DNA of 51,549 nt from contig JAHBXO010000037.1 of the NCBI GenBank assembly GCA_019636445.1, positions 1-51,549 on the forward strand, written 5' to 3'. Position numbers and translations under genes: made by a program. The notes beneath the pieces are model-generated. The model saw nothing but the letters and a program-made list of their open reading frames with translations. It did not search any database and had not been told where the DNA came from. This document shows positions 43,284 through 51,549 of the stretch, in pieces; position 1 is the first letter of the stretch; each line of letters starts with the position of its first letter. This stretch comes from Gemmataceae bacterium. Its GTDB lineage: Bacteria; Planctomycetota; Planctomycetia; Gemmatales; Gemmataceae.

Positions 43284-46200
43284 TCAGCGCCGCGGCGATC
43301 CGTCGAAGACGGTGGCGCCGGAATGCGATCCGACGGCGATGATGCGCTGGCCGTCGGTGCTGAATCGCACGCGGTGCACCGGCTCTTTGTGCGGGAGTTT
43401 CAAGCCGATCGCCTCCAGACCGGTCCGTACATCCCAAACCTTGACGGCGCTGTTCTCGCTACCGCTCACGAGTCGGTCGCCGGCGGCATTGAACGCCAGC
43501 GACGTGACGCCGGCGGAATGGGCCGCGAGTTCGTGGTGCGGCACGAGGCGGACCGGCTTCTCGCCGATCGTCTTAGGCACGTTCGCGAGTTGGATCTGCC
43601 ACGAGCCGATCGCGTGCGCGACCTGGCTGCCGTCGTGGTTGAGCGCGAGGGGTCGGATCATCACGTGCGGCGTGTGCTGCGTGGGCATCACGGCGATCTC
43701 CCGTCCGCTGTCCACATCGTAGATCTTCATCGCGAAGATTCCGTTGCCGATCGCGACACGCTTTCCGTCGCCGGACAGCGCGGCCATCGCCTGGTGCTGG
43801 AACGGGATGCGCCGCACGATTTCGCCGGATTCGACATCGCAGATCACGACATCGCATTTGACATCTCCGGTCGGTTGCACAGCGACGAAGCGTCGGCCGT
43901 CCTGCGAGAAGGACGTGCTGAACCGCAGGACGCGAGGGATCGGGAGCTTGCGGATGAAATCGCCGGTCTGCCCGTCGCGCAGTTCCACCGAGCCATTTTC
44001 ATCGGAAACCGATACGGCGACGAGCTTTCCGCCGGGCTGAAAGCAGATGTCCGAAATCTGCCCGTCGACATTGAGCATGGGGGCTTGAAACGTGTTCGTC
44101 TCGCGATCGTGGATGGACAGCCCGATCGGATTGCTCGATGATGCGAGTGCCATGCGGCCTCCGTCGTCGCTCACGGCACCGGGAACGAGGCTAGCCCTCG
44201 GCAATGGGTAGTGCCGAATCGGGCCTTCTTTCCTGAGCGACCAAATGATCACTTCACCGGCCTTGTCGATTGCGAGCAGGCGCTCGCTCGCCGGGTCGAA
44301 GAGCAATTGCTGGATGATGGTCCGATGGCCGTGGTATCGCCGGACGAGTTCGCCTTGGCTCCACAGCGAGATTTCGCCCCCTTCGCCGACCGTGGCAAGG
44401 TACCGGCTATCCGGCGAATACGCCATTTGGAAGAACAAGCCGGTGTGGACGGCGGTATGAACGCGCGCGGTCGATTCGTCCTGCCCGACAGTCCAGAAGA
44501 CGACGTCGCCGCCATTGCGGATGAACGCGGCCGAGCGACCGTCTGGCGACAGGATACCCTGATTATGCGTGAGGATTGCCGGCAGATTCCGCGGCTTGAA
44601 GTGCCCGCGAACCGTGCCGGTATACGGTTCCCACACCGTAAACTGGATGTAGTTGTCGGCGTCGGTGGTCATGACGAGGGCGAGCCGACCGTCGGCCGAG
44701 AGCGAGAGGCTCGGAATCCCCGGTGTGCGGAGGGGCAAATCCTTGAGGACCTTGCCGTTCTTGAGGTCGAGGGCGGTGGTTTTCGCGTCCTGCCCGTCGC
44801 CGTGGACGATCGCGGTCGAATGATCGAGCGAGAGGTGGCCTTCGAAGAACATGCCGGAGAACTCGTTCCACCGGCCGAGCAGTTTGCCGGTCGTCCGGTC
44901 CCAGAGTCGGGCGGTGCCGTGTTTGACGAAGGATTTGCGGTTCGGATCGAATTCGTGATCGGGATTCGGGGACGTTTCCAGGATGCGGGTACCATCGGTT
45001 GAGATGGCGAACATTTCCAGGTTGTTCGCCTTGAAATGGAGCCGGGGCGCGCCGGGTTCGGAAATGACGCGCCCGTTGGTCGCGTCGCGGAGAATGACGG
45101 CACGGCCAAGGTCGAGTGTGACGAGTTGTTGCGGGTCGGTCGAGAAGCCGACTTTATGGCATTCCGGAATCGTGAACCGGGCAATTTCGGGATGAATCGT
45201 GCGGTAGGTGTGCCACCATGCCCAGCCTCGCAATGATTCGGGGCATTGTTTGAGGAGTCGATCGGCGCGCATCGTATTGCGGTCGATCGCCTCGCGGTAC
45301 GCCAACGAGACCTCGTGGAAATACTTGGTTTCGACGAGTTGCTTCTGTGTGCCGGCGAGTTGCTCGCGTGCCTGTGTTTCGTTCGCGAGCGCCCCGGCGA
45401 GTTGGTCGCGCGCCTGTACCGCCTCGCGTCGGGCGCGATCGGTGTTCGTTTGTTCTTCCATCAGTGCCGCGTTCGCCGTTTCGGTCTTGCGCTGGGATTC
45501 CACGGCCTTCCACCAGAGCGACGTGACGACGGAGCCGACGACCACGAGGGCGAAGACCGCGGTGCCGAGGGCGTACGCGGTCGCGACCGCCGGTCGGCGC
45601 TTCGCCCAGCGCGCGGCTCGCTCGATCCGCCCCGGCGGCCGCACCGACACCGGCTCGTGCCGCAGAAACCGCAGCAGGTCGTCCGCCAGTGCCGCCGCCG
45701 TCGTGTAGCGGAACGCCGGATCTTTCTCCAGGCACTTCAAACAGACACGCTCGAGGTCCGCGGGAATATTCGCCCGAAGTGTTCGCGGCGGCGGTACCGG
45801 GTGGAACAGCACGCGGTTGATGATTTCCCAGCTATCGCCGTCGCGGCCGCACGGCGGTTCGCCGACCAGGCACTCGTACAGGATCACGCCGAGCGCGTAG
45901 ATGTCCGCGGCTGGGCCGGCATACTTCGTGCGCCCGCTCGCCTGCTCCGGCGCCATGTACGCCGGCGTACCCATCACCGCCTGCGTTCGCGTCAGGTTCG
46001 ACGCCACGCGCTTCGCCAGGCCGAAGTCGGTGATCCGCGGTTGGCCCTCGGCGTCGAACAGAACGTTACCTGGCTTCAAGTCCCGGTGCACCACGCCCTG
46101 CTCGTGCGCCGCCTGCACCGCCCGCGCCAGCAGTTCCACCAGCGCCGCCGCATCCACCACGCTCGTCGGAGTCGTCAACCGCGACGACAAAGTACCGCCG

Positions 46201-46607
46201 GGTAGGTACTCCATCGCCATGTAGGGCCGACCATCCACCTGCGAGAATTCGAAGACCTGCACGACATTGGGGTGCTGGATCGCCGCGACCACCTCCGCCT
46301 CGGCATAGAACCGTACTACCTCGATCGCGTCTGTGGGCACATCCGGCGGTATCATCTTGAGCGCGACGGTCCGTTTCAGTCCTTCGTGAACGGCCTTGTA
46401 AACGACGCCCATTCCACCCCGACCGACTTCTTCCAGCACGCGATAGCCCGGCACCTGTGGCAGGACCGTCGAGCGCGGCAACGCCCCGACCGGAGGTGGC
46501 GTGTGCGCCGGGGCCGGAAGATCGTGGATGTTTGACGACGATTCGGCGACATTCGCCGGGCGGCAGCGCTGCGTCGCGTCGGGGCGGGGTCGGTCGGTCG
46601 GCGACAT
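43284..46607 (-). CDS. Transmembrane Ser/Thr protein kinase with WD40 repeats
   Basis: A protein of 1107 aa from ATG 46607 (MSPTDRPRPD), with GAGG upstream; the ATG at 46643 would add 12 residues. The kinase domain covers about residues 54-325: GRGGMG (62-67), Lys84 in VALKMI, HRDLKPGNVLFD, DFGLA and GTPAYMAPEQ. All catalytic residues are present. A membrane span (about 345-365, ATAYALGTAVFALVVVGSVV) precedes a coiled coil rich in Glu/Gln/Arg/Thr. WD40-type repeats then run to the end, the clearest near the C-terminus (ELAAHSAGVTSLAFNAAGDRLVSGSENSAVKVWDVRTG). The layout is a receptor kinase with a sensor or scaffold propeller. The signal and target are unknown. Confidence 0.93.
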   Translation of the reverse strand: MSPTDRPRPDATQRCRPANVAESSSNIHDLPAPAHTPPPVGALPRSTVLPQVPGYRVLEEVGRGGMGVVYKAVHEGLKRTVALKMIPPDVPTDAIEVVRFYAEAEVVAAIQHPNVVQVFEFSQVDGRPYMAMEYLPGGTLSSRLTTPTSVVDAAALVELLARAVQAAHEQGVVHRDLKPGNVLFDAEGQPRITDFGLAKRVASNLTRTQAVMGTPAYMAPEQASGRTKYAGPAADIYALGVILYECLVGEPPCGRDGDSWEIINRVLFHPVPPPRTLRANIPADLERVCLKCLEKDPAFRYTTAAALADDLLRFLRHEPVSVRPPGRIERAARWAKRRPAVATAYALGTAVFALVVVGSVVTSLWWKAVESQRKTETANAALMEEQTNTDRARREAVQARDQLAGALANETQAREQLAGTQKQLVETKYFHEVSLAYREAIDRNTMRADRLLKQCPESLRGWAWWHTYRTIHPEIARFTIPECHKVGFSTDPQQLVTLDLGRAVILRDATNGRVISEPGAPRLHFKANNLEMFAISTDGTRILETSPNPDHEFDPNRKSFVKHGTARLWDRTTGKLLGRWNEFSGMFFEGHLSLDHSTAIVHGDGQDAKTTALDLKNGKVLKDLPLRTPGIPSLSLSADGRLALVMTTDADNYIQFTVWEPYTGTVRGHFKPRNLPAILTHNQGILSPDGRSAAFIRNGGDVVFWTVGQDESTARVHTAVHTGLFFQMAYSPDSRYLATVGEGGEISLWSQGELVRRYHGHRTIIQQLLFDPASERLLAIDKAGEVIIWSLRKEGPIRHYPLPRASLVPGAVSDDGGRMALASSSNPIGLSIHDRETNTFQAPMLNVDGQISDICFQPGGKLVAVSVSDENGSVELRDGQTGDFIRKLPIPRVLRFSTSFSQDGRRFVAVQPTGDVKCDVVICDVESGEIVRRIPFQHQAMAALSGDGKRVAIGNGIFAMKIYDVDSGREIAVMPTQHTPHVMIRPLALNHDGSQVAHAIGSWQIQLANVPKTIGEKPVRLVPHHELAAHSAGVTSLAFNAAGDRLVSGSENSAVKVWDVRTGLEAIGLKLPHKEPVHRVRFSTDGQRIIAVGSHSGATVFDGSPRR

Positions 46608-46765
46608 GGCACCTCGCGAAAGGGGTGCCGAAGCATAGTTCACGCCGCCGCCCCGCGCGGCCGCGCCAAAAATGTTAATTTGAGAAAATCAAACTGCCCG
46701 TCCACTTCGATCGGAACGTGCGGAAAGCAAGGGTGCGTTTCGACGACTGCTCCCGCATGCATCGC

Positions 46766-48229
46766 TCACGGCTTCTGGCCGCGTGCCGTGGACAGGGTCG
46801 CACGGCGCCAGTCGTCGTCCAGCGCCTTGATCGACGAATAACCGTACTGCCGATCCAGCGCCTTCTCCAGGCCGTAGCGGGACGCGTCCATCAGGAAGAT
46901 GCGGAAGGTGTTCGCGTCTTTCCGCTTCACGAGGTGTTCGACGAGCGAGGCACTCTCGACGTAGTACGCGGTCACGGCCTCCGGTTTCGGCGGGCCAGTC
47001 AGATCCAGGAACGCCGAAACGGAATACAACTCGCCGGCGCGGTGGCAGCGCTCCAGCGTACGCTGGCAGCGCTCCGATTCCGACGTCGTCGCGAGCACGG
47101 CCATGCCGATCGCGGCCCACGCGGGCGGCGCGCGGTCCGGGAAGAGGTCCGCGAGGATCACGTGCGTCAGCTCGCGCGGCAAGGCATCGTCACCGGCAGT
47201 CGCATCGTCGGCACGCAGGTCGATCCGCCGATCGCGTACCTGCTTTGCCTCGAACTTAATGAACGCGTGCCCGGTGGCCTCGGCCGGCTGCTTCGTGGAC
47301 GCCGCGAACTCGGCCGCGGTCGGGTGCAATACGAGATCGCACTTCGCCGCCCACGCGGACACCTTCGGCGACGCCCAGCGCGTGAAGATCGCCAGCCGCG
47401 CCGCCTCGGCCTTGGCGAGCAGGTCGCGGGCGAGGTCCGGCGTGCCCTGGAATCGGATCCGGAAGTTCTCGGAATCGATCGCGGTCCAGCGGCTCTCGGC
47501 GATTTCCGGCGACTTCGGCTTCGCCGGGGACGGTCGTCCGCCGACGTCCTGAATCAACTTCCGCCCGGCGGCTTGCAACTCGGCGTGTTCCGGCGCGAGT
47601 GCGAGTGCGTCCTCGATCTCCGCGACGGCGACCGCCGTCGCGGCGGCGTCCCGCGTCGACTGGTTCCAACCGTCCGCCGCGAGTTTCACGCGGCAGTATG
47701 CCCACGCTGCGAACTGATCCGCCGTAAACGGCTCCTTCGCCTCGTGCGCGCGGCGAAACAGCATCGCCGCCTCCGCGTAGTTCTTCGGGACTCGGCTCGC
47801 GGCCTGGAATAGCTCCCCGGCCTTTTTCAGCGTGTCCGTCGGCTCGCGCGGTTTCGCCTCCTCGATCGTCGGTGCCGGCACCGGATCCGCTGCGGCCTTC
47901 GCCTCCGGCGTGGGGTTGGATTTGTTCAGGATCGCCAGCTTCGACTCCAGGTCGGCGATGCGCTTGGCGTCCGGCGTTCGCGCGAGCTTCTGCTTCTTCA
48001 ACTCCTCGCCGTAGGCTTGCCGAAGCATCGTCAGAAAATCGGCGTCGCCGTTGATCTTCGCGAGAACACCTTCAAGGGCCGCCGTGGCGTCCGCAGGTTG
48101 TCCCGCCGCGAGATGCGCCTTCGCCTCGGCCATCGCCCGCTGGATCGCGAGCGTCTTGTCGAGGGGTGTCGGTTCGGCGGCGAGCACCAACCCGGCGAAC
48201 GCGAATGATGCGAGGGCGATTCGAAACAT
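46766..48229 (-). CDS. Exported peptidase-MA-like protein with broken zinc motif
   Basis: A protein of 487 aa from ATG 48229. MFRIALASFAFAGLVLAAE is a signal peptide. The first half is helical with a TPR-like segment (FQAASRVPKNYAEAAMLFRRAHEAKEP). The second half resembles the peptidase-MA (gluzincin) fold: SENFRIRFQGTPDLARDLLAKAEAARLAIFTRW, then PRELTHVILADLF near residues 350-362, then PPAWAAIGMAV. Active members have HExxH and a Glu in WxxEG; here the first His is Arg (RELTH) and the Glu is Ile. The protein is therefore probably not a working zinc protease. A binding role is possible. It is divergent from argJ. Confidence 0.75.
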   Translation of the reverse strand: MFRIALASFAFAGLVLAAEPTPLDKTLAIQRAMAEAKAHLAAGQPADATAALEGVLAKINGDADFLTMLRQAYGEELKKQKLARTPDAKRIADLESKLAILNKSNPTPEAKAAADPVPAPTIEEAKPREPTDTLKKAGELFQAASRVPKNYAEAAMLFRRAHEAKEPFTADQFAAWAYCRVKLAADGWNQSTRDAAATAVAVAEIEDALALAPEHAELQAAGRKLIQDVGGRPSPAKPKSPEIAESRWTAIDSENFRIRFQGTPDLARDLLAKAEAARLAIFTRWASPKVSAWAAKCDLVLHPTAAEFAASTKQPAEATGHAFIKFEAKQVRDRRIDLRADDATAGDDALPRELTHVILADLFPDRAPPAWAAIGMAVLATTSESERCQRTLERCHRAGELYSVSAFLDLTGPPKPEAVTAYYVESASLVEHLVKRKDANTFRIFLMDASRYGLEKALDRQYGYSSIKALDDDWRRATLSTARGQKP

Positions 48230-48364
48230 GGCGGCATCCCGGCCCGGCCGGCGCGACTCCTTCGCGCGCGAAGCGGACGCACAGATGTACTCAAAATCGA
48301 TTCGTCGGGGCAAGACGAAGCCCACCGGACATTGCCGCGCCGCACGGTTCCATACGATTGCAGC

Positions 48365-49543
48365 ATGAGTAACGGAATTCTTGCCGACGGCTATCGATAC
48401 GCGGGCATCGTGAGCGGCCTCCGAAGCGAGCCGAATCGACGGGACCTCGCGGTGATCGTATCGGATCGCCCTGCCGCTGCAGCCGGGGTGTTCACGCAGA
48501 ACCAGGTCTGTGCCGCGCCGGTGCAGGTCAGCCGGGCCCGCCTGCCGCGCACGGACGCTCGCGCCGTCGTCGTCTGCTCCGGGAACGCGAACGCCTGCAC
48601 GGGCGAGCAAGGCCTGGCCGACGCGCGGCGGATGGCGGAATTGGTGGCGATGGACCTCGGCTGTTTGCCGGAGCAGGTGCTGGTGGCGAGCACGGGCGTG
48701 ATCGGCCGGCCGTTGCCGATGCCGATTCTGGAGGCGGGGATACCGAAGGCCGTCGCGGCCGCGACGCCCGGCGCGGCCGCGCTGGACGACGCCGCACATG
48801 CGATCCTCACCACCGATACGAAAGTCAAACTTTCGTCGCGCCGGTCCGGTGGCCACGCCCTCACCGGCTTTGCGAAAGGGGCCGCGATGATCGGCCCGAA
48901 CATGGCCACCATGCTCGGCTTCGTGATGACCGATGCTCCCGTCGCCCCCGCCGACCTGCATCGCATCCTGAAGGCCGCCGTCGAACCGACCTTCAACTGC
49001 ATCAGCGTCGAGGGGCACACCAGCACGAACGACACGGTTTTCCTGCTGGCGAACGGGACCGGGGCGCATCTCGCCGGCGCGGCGCTCGACGCCTTCGCCG
49101 CCGACGTGCTCGCTGTCTGCGGGGACCTCGCGAAACAGATCGCGGCCGACGCGGAGGGAGCGAATCACCTCATCACCATCAATGTGGTCGGTACGCGCAC
49201 CGACGCCGAGGCACGGACGATCGCGAAGGCGATTGCCGAAAGCGCGCTCGTGAAGACGGCTGTGTTCGGCGCCGACCCGAACTGGGGGCGTATCGTGTCG
49301 GCGGCGGGCTATTCGGGCGTGCCGTTCGAGGAACGGGATTTGTCCCTGAAAGTCGGGCCATACCTGCTGTACGAGAAGGGTACTCCGCTGCCGTTCGATG
49401 CCGCGGCCGTCTCGGCCTACCTGAAGGCGAATCGCGATATCCCATTCGACCTGACCTTGACGCTTGGTTCGGGCCGTTGCACTTTCCACACCTGCGACCT
49501 GACGCACGAATACGTCTCGTTGAACGCGGACTACACGACGTGA
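48365..49543 (+). CDS. argJ: Bifunctional ornithine acetyltransferase / N-acetylglutamate synthase
   Basis: A protein of 392 aa, the normal length. It moves the acetyl group from N-acetylornithine to glutamate in the cyclic arginine pathway and may also make N-acetylglutamate from acetyl-CoA. The start is ATG 48365 (MSNGILADGYRYAGI). Self-cleavage is expected before Thr182 in KGAAMIGPNMATMLGF, which creates the alpha and beta chains and the nucleophilic Thr. Other family blocks are STGVIGRPLP, SVEGHTSTNDTV, KTAVFGADPNWGRI and the C-terminal CDLTHEYVSLNADYTT. Whether the enzyme is mono- or bifunctional cannot be told. No other arginine gene is next to it. The ABC gene overlaps its last four bases. 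Confidence 0.95.
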   Translation: MSNGILADGYRYAGIVSGLRSEPNRRDLAVIVSDRPAAAAGVFTQNQVCAAPVQVSRARLPRTDARAVVVCSGNANACTGEQGLADARRMAELVAMDLGCLPEQVLVASTGVIGRPLPMPILEAGIPKAVAAATPGAAALDDAAHAILTTDTKVKLSSRRSGGHALTGFAKGAAMIGPNMATMLGFVMTDAPVAPADLHRILKAAVEPTFNCISVEGHTSTNDTVFLLANGTGAHLAGAALDAFAADVLAVCGDLAKQIAADAEGANHLITINVVGTRTDAEARTIAKAIAESALVKTAVFGADPNWGRIVSAAGYSGVPFEERDLSLKVGPYLLYEKGTPLPFDAAAVSAYLKANRDIPFDLTLTLGSGRCTFHTCDLTHEYVSLNADYTT

Positions 49544-50487
49544 CGCCGCTCCTGAAACTCGACGGCCTCCGCCGCGAATTCGGCGATTTCACGGCGCTGC
49601 ACGACCTCACCTTCGAGCTGCCGCCCGGGCGCATCGGCCTGCTCGGCCCCAACGGCGCGGGCAAGTCCACGCTCCTGAAGATTCTGCTGGGCCTGATCGC
49701 TCCCACCGCCGGCACCGGTGCCGTCCTCGGCGAACCCCTCGGCGGCGACTGCGACTCCGCCAACAACTGGCGGCTCCGCCGGCTCATCGGTTTCATGCCC
49801 GAAGCCGAAGCGCTCGTCCCGGGCCTCACGGGCGTGGAATACGTCACCCTCGCCGGCGAACTCTGCGGACTCGGCCGACGCCAATCGCAACGCCGGGCGC
49901 ACGAGATCCTCGGCTACATCCAGCTCGAAGAGGCCCGCTACCGGCGTGTCGAAGAATACTCCGCCGGCATGAAGCAGCGCGTCAAACTCGCGCAGGCGCT
50001 CATCCACGACCCGCCGCTGCTGCTCCTGGACGAGCCGACGAGCGGTCTCGACCCCGCCGGTCGCGACGCGATGCTGAAGTTGATCGCCGAGCTGGGCCGC
50101 GACCACGGGAAGTCCGTGATTCTCTCGACGCACCTGCTGGCGGACGTGCAGGCGGTGTGCGAGCGCGTGGTGATCGTGGCCGGGGGTCGCGTGCGCGGCC
50201 TCGGCACGGTCACGGAACTCTGCGCCGTCCGCGCCGACCGCGTGCGCCTGCGCGTCGCCGGCGACCTCGCGCGCTACCGCGCGGCGCTGGAAGCCGACGC
50301 GGTCGCGATCGTCGCCGACAATGGCCACGGTGAATGGCGCGTGCAGGTGCCGGCCGGCTGGACGAACCGCCAATTCTTCGAATTGGCCCGCGCCGCCGAC
50401 GCCATCGTCCGCGCCATCCTGCCCGACGATGAAACGCTCGAAGAGTTGTTCCTGCGGATGGTGCAGCCGGACGCGCGGGGCGACTAA
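49540..50487 (+). CDS. ABC transporter ATP-binding protein
   Basis: A protein of 315 aa from GTG 49540, overlapping the argJ stop as GTGA, which implies translational coupling. Walker A GPNGAGKST (36-44), signature YSAGMKQ (about 141-147), Walker B LLLLDEPTSGLDP and the switch His in LSTHLL are all present. It belongs to the CcmA/NatA-like export branch, with a C-terminal extension of about 90 residues as in ABC-2-type ATPases. No permease gene follows; the next gene is unrelated and 195 bp away. A permease must be encoded elsewhere. The substrate is unknown. Confidence 0.93.
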   Translation: MTPLLKLDGLRREFGDFTALHDLTFELPPGRIGLLGPNGAGKSTLLKILLGLIAPTAGTGAVLGEPLGGDCDSANNWRLRRLIGFMPEAEALVPGLTGVEYVTLAGELCGLGRRQSQRRAHEILGYIQLEEARYRRVEEYSAGMKQRVKLAQALIHDPPLLLLDEPTSGLDPAGRDAMLKLIAELGRDHGKSVILSTHLLADVQAVCERVVIVAGGRVRGLGTVTELCAVRADRVRLRVAGDLARYRAALEADAVAIVADNGHGEWRVQVPAGWTNRQFFELARAADAIVRAILPDDETLEELFLRMVQPDARGD

Positions 50488-50682
50488 ACGGTACCGGCGC
50501 GAACCCGGTTCGTCTTTCCGCCGCCACCGCGCCACCCTCCGGCGGAACGACGCCCGAATTCCGGAAGCGCCATAGCCCGATAACGACTTGCGACGATTTC
50601 TGGGTCAAAAAGCAATCACCGACAATCCCCGCGACCGCCATAATCGGGTCATTGATCGGCAAGTTGATCTGCGAGGTGCCGT

Positions 50683-51267
50683 ATGCGTTCCGTTTGCGTC
50701 TTCTGCGGTTCCGCCTCGGGCGGGAATCCGGTCTTCGCCGAAACGGCGCGGGCGCTGGGCACGGAACTGGCGCGCCGCGGTCTCGCGCTCGTCTACGGCG
50801 GCGGCCGTATCGGCCTCATGGGCGAAGTCGCCGTCGCCGCCAAAGCCGCCGGCGGCACCGTCGTCGGCGTCATCCCCGAACGCCTCGCCGCCAAGGAGAT
50901 CGCTTACGACGACGCCTCCGAGTTGATCGTCGTGAACACCATGCACACGCGCAAGGCCATCATGGCCGACCGCGCCGACGCCTTCATCGCCCTCCCCGGC
51001 GGCTTCGGCACGCTCGAGGAACTCTTCGAGATTCTCACCTGGGCGCAGCTCGGCATTCACGCCAAGCCGGTCGGCCTGCTGGATGTCGCCGGCTTCTACA
51101 CCCCGCTTCTGGCGTGGCTGGACCAGATCGTCAGTGCCGGCCTCCTCAAACCGAAACATCGGGATTTGCTCATCGTGCGAACCGACGAGACCGCGTTGCT
51201 GGACGCATTGAACGACTGGCGGCCACCGACGCCGACGGAGAAATGGATGACCCCGGCCGGCCGCTGA
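50683..51267 (+). CDS. LOG-family nucleotide phosphoribohydrolase (TIGR00730)
   Basis: A protein of 194 aa with GAGGTG before the ATG. It has the lysine-decarboxylase-like Rossmann fold of the LOG (Lonely guy) family: CVFCGSASG at the N-terminus, YGGGRIGLMG (38-47), MHTRKAIM with Arg90-Lys91, and PGGFGTLEE (105-113), the family's active-site signature. LOG enzymes split cytokinin-like or other nucleoside 5'-monophosphates to base and ribose 5-phosphate. Older annotations as lysine decarboxylase are not supported. In a bacterium the true substrate may be AMP or a modified nucleotide. Confidence 0.93.
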   Translation: MRSVCVFCGSASGGNPVFAETARALGTELARRGLALVYGGGRIGLMGEVAVAAKAAGGTVVGVIPERLAAKEIAYDDASELIVVNTMHTRKAIMADRADAFIALPGGFGTLEELFEILTWAQLGIHAKPVGLLDVAGFYTPLLAWLDQIVSAGLLKPKHRDLLIVRTDETALLDALNDWRPPTPTEKWMTPAGR

Positions 51268-51329
51268 TCGTCCGCTTCCAAGTGTGCGTTCCCTTTGTTG
51301 GTGGGGCATTCGCCGACTTCGCCGGCCCT

Positions 51330-51549
51330 CTTCAGTCCGAAGGCTTGGAAGTCTGATATTCTTCAGTCCGAAGGACTGGGAGTGCTCAGCCCAGGGCGAG
51401 CCGCTTCGGCGACGCCCTGGGTTACGGCCGGCACCCCATGCAGTCTGAAGGATTGCGACAGTGACTTGAACGAGAAACGTCTTGTCTCAGCCTTTCAGGC
51501 TGGGCGTTGATTCCCGTGAAACCCAGGGCGTCGTCGCAAAGCCTCCTCG
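51330..51549. repeat. Non-coding repetitive block at the window end
   Basis: CTTCAGTCCGAAGG occurs at 51330-51343 and 51361-51374, with a related CAGTCTGAAGG at 51441-51451. CCCAGGGCG occurs at 51390-51398 and 51522-51530; the first pairs with CGCCCTGGG at 51413-51421 in a nested hairpin. A further AGCCT-TTC-AGGCT hairpin lies near 51489-51501. This patchwork of short hairpins resembles a dispersed multi-hairpin repeat element. No gene is seen in 51268-51549; the element continues past the edge. Confidence 0.65.

Noticed and set aside
46679..46693. TTTGA-GAAAA-TCAAA hairpin as terminator for the 46766 gene
   Set aside because: The stem is only five A/T-rich pairs and too weak, though T-rich sequence follows on the minus strand. 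It may equally be part of the kinase promoter.

Overview
The window looks like a chromosome segment of a GC-rich planctomycete of the Gemmataceae type. The signs are a DUF1559 prepilin-like protein, DUF1080 and Tat-exported Gfo/Idh proteins, two large receptor-like Ser/Thr kinases (one with TPRs, one with WD40 repeats), a giant surface protein with the N-terminal LEDR-x-PA motif, and many WD40/secreted proteins. No rRNA, CRISPR array or intact insertion sequence is visible. All calls come from reading the sequence; no database search was run.

1-6580: right-hand part of an integrated accessory element. It carries the end of an unknown gene, a primase-helicase (minus strand) with a perfect DnaA box and short repeats just upstream, a perfect 38-bp dyad and an intrinsic terminator in front of a small serine recombinase, an orphan D12-class adenine methyltransferase and an unknown 228-aa protein. 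A dispersed CCGTCCCTG repeat occurs only between these genes. The element stops at the 3' end of a 95-nt tRNA-Sec gene (6580-6674, minus). The two halves of that tRNA mismatch each other, as if the 3' half came from the element.

6700-21250: Gfo/Idh oxidoreductase, DUF1080 hydrolase and HlyIII membrane protein (all minus); a secreted WD40 protein; groES-groEL with an unusual 33-bp inverted repeat between them; a TPR Ser/Thr kinase; and a Ski2-like helicase whose reading frame carries inserted palindromic repeats.

21470-26940: a plus-strand run that starts at a good sigma-70-type promoter: small secreted Cys protein, DUF1559 protein, lipoprotein, and three AhpD/carboxymuconolactone-decarboxylase-like proteins. 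Two of these are exported, internally duplicated paralogs with one degenerate half each. This is the best candidate here for a poorly described functional unit.

26980-34300: TIM-barrel hydrolase (minus), then dnaX-ybaB-recR in the classical order, rpoN and a small exported helical protein (plus), then an SDR dehydrogenase (minus). dnaX contains an A10 run at which slippage in either direction gives a gamma-like short product.

34300-51549: a 2616-aa surface protein (beta-helix, about ten or more IPT/TIG repeats, two SdrD-B-like domains, polyproline hinge, FG-GAP repeats), an orphan ImpE/TagJ-like protein, a WD40 Ser/Thr kinase, an exported protease-like protein with a broken zinc motif, argJ overlapped by a lone ABC ATPase gene, a LOG-family protein, and a repetitive non-coding tail at the window end.
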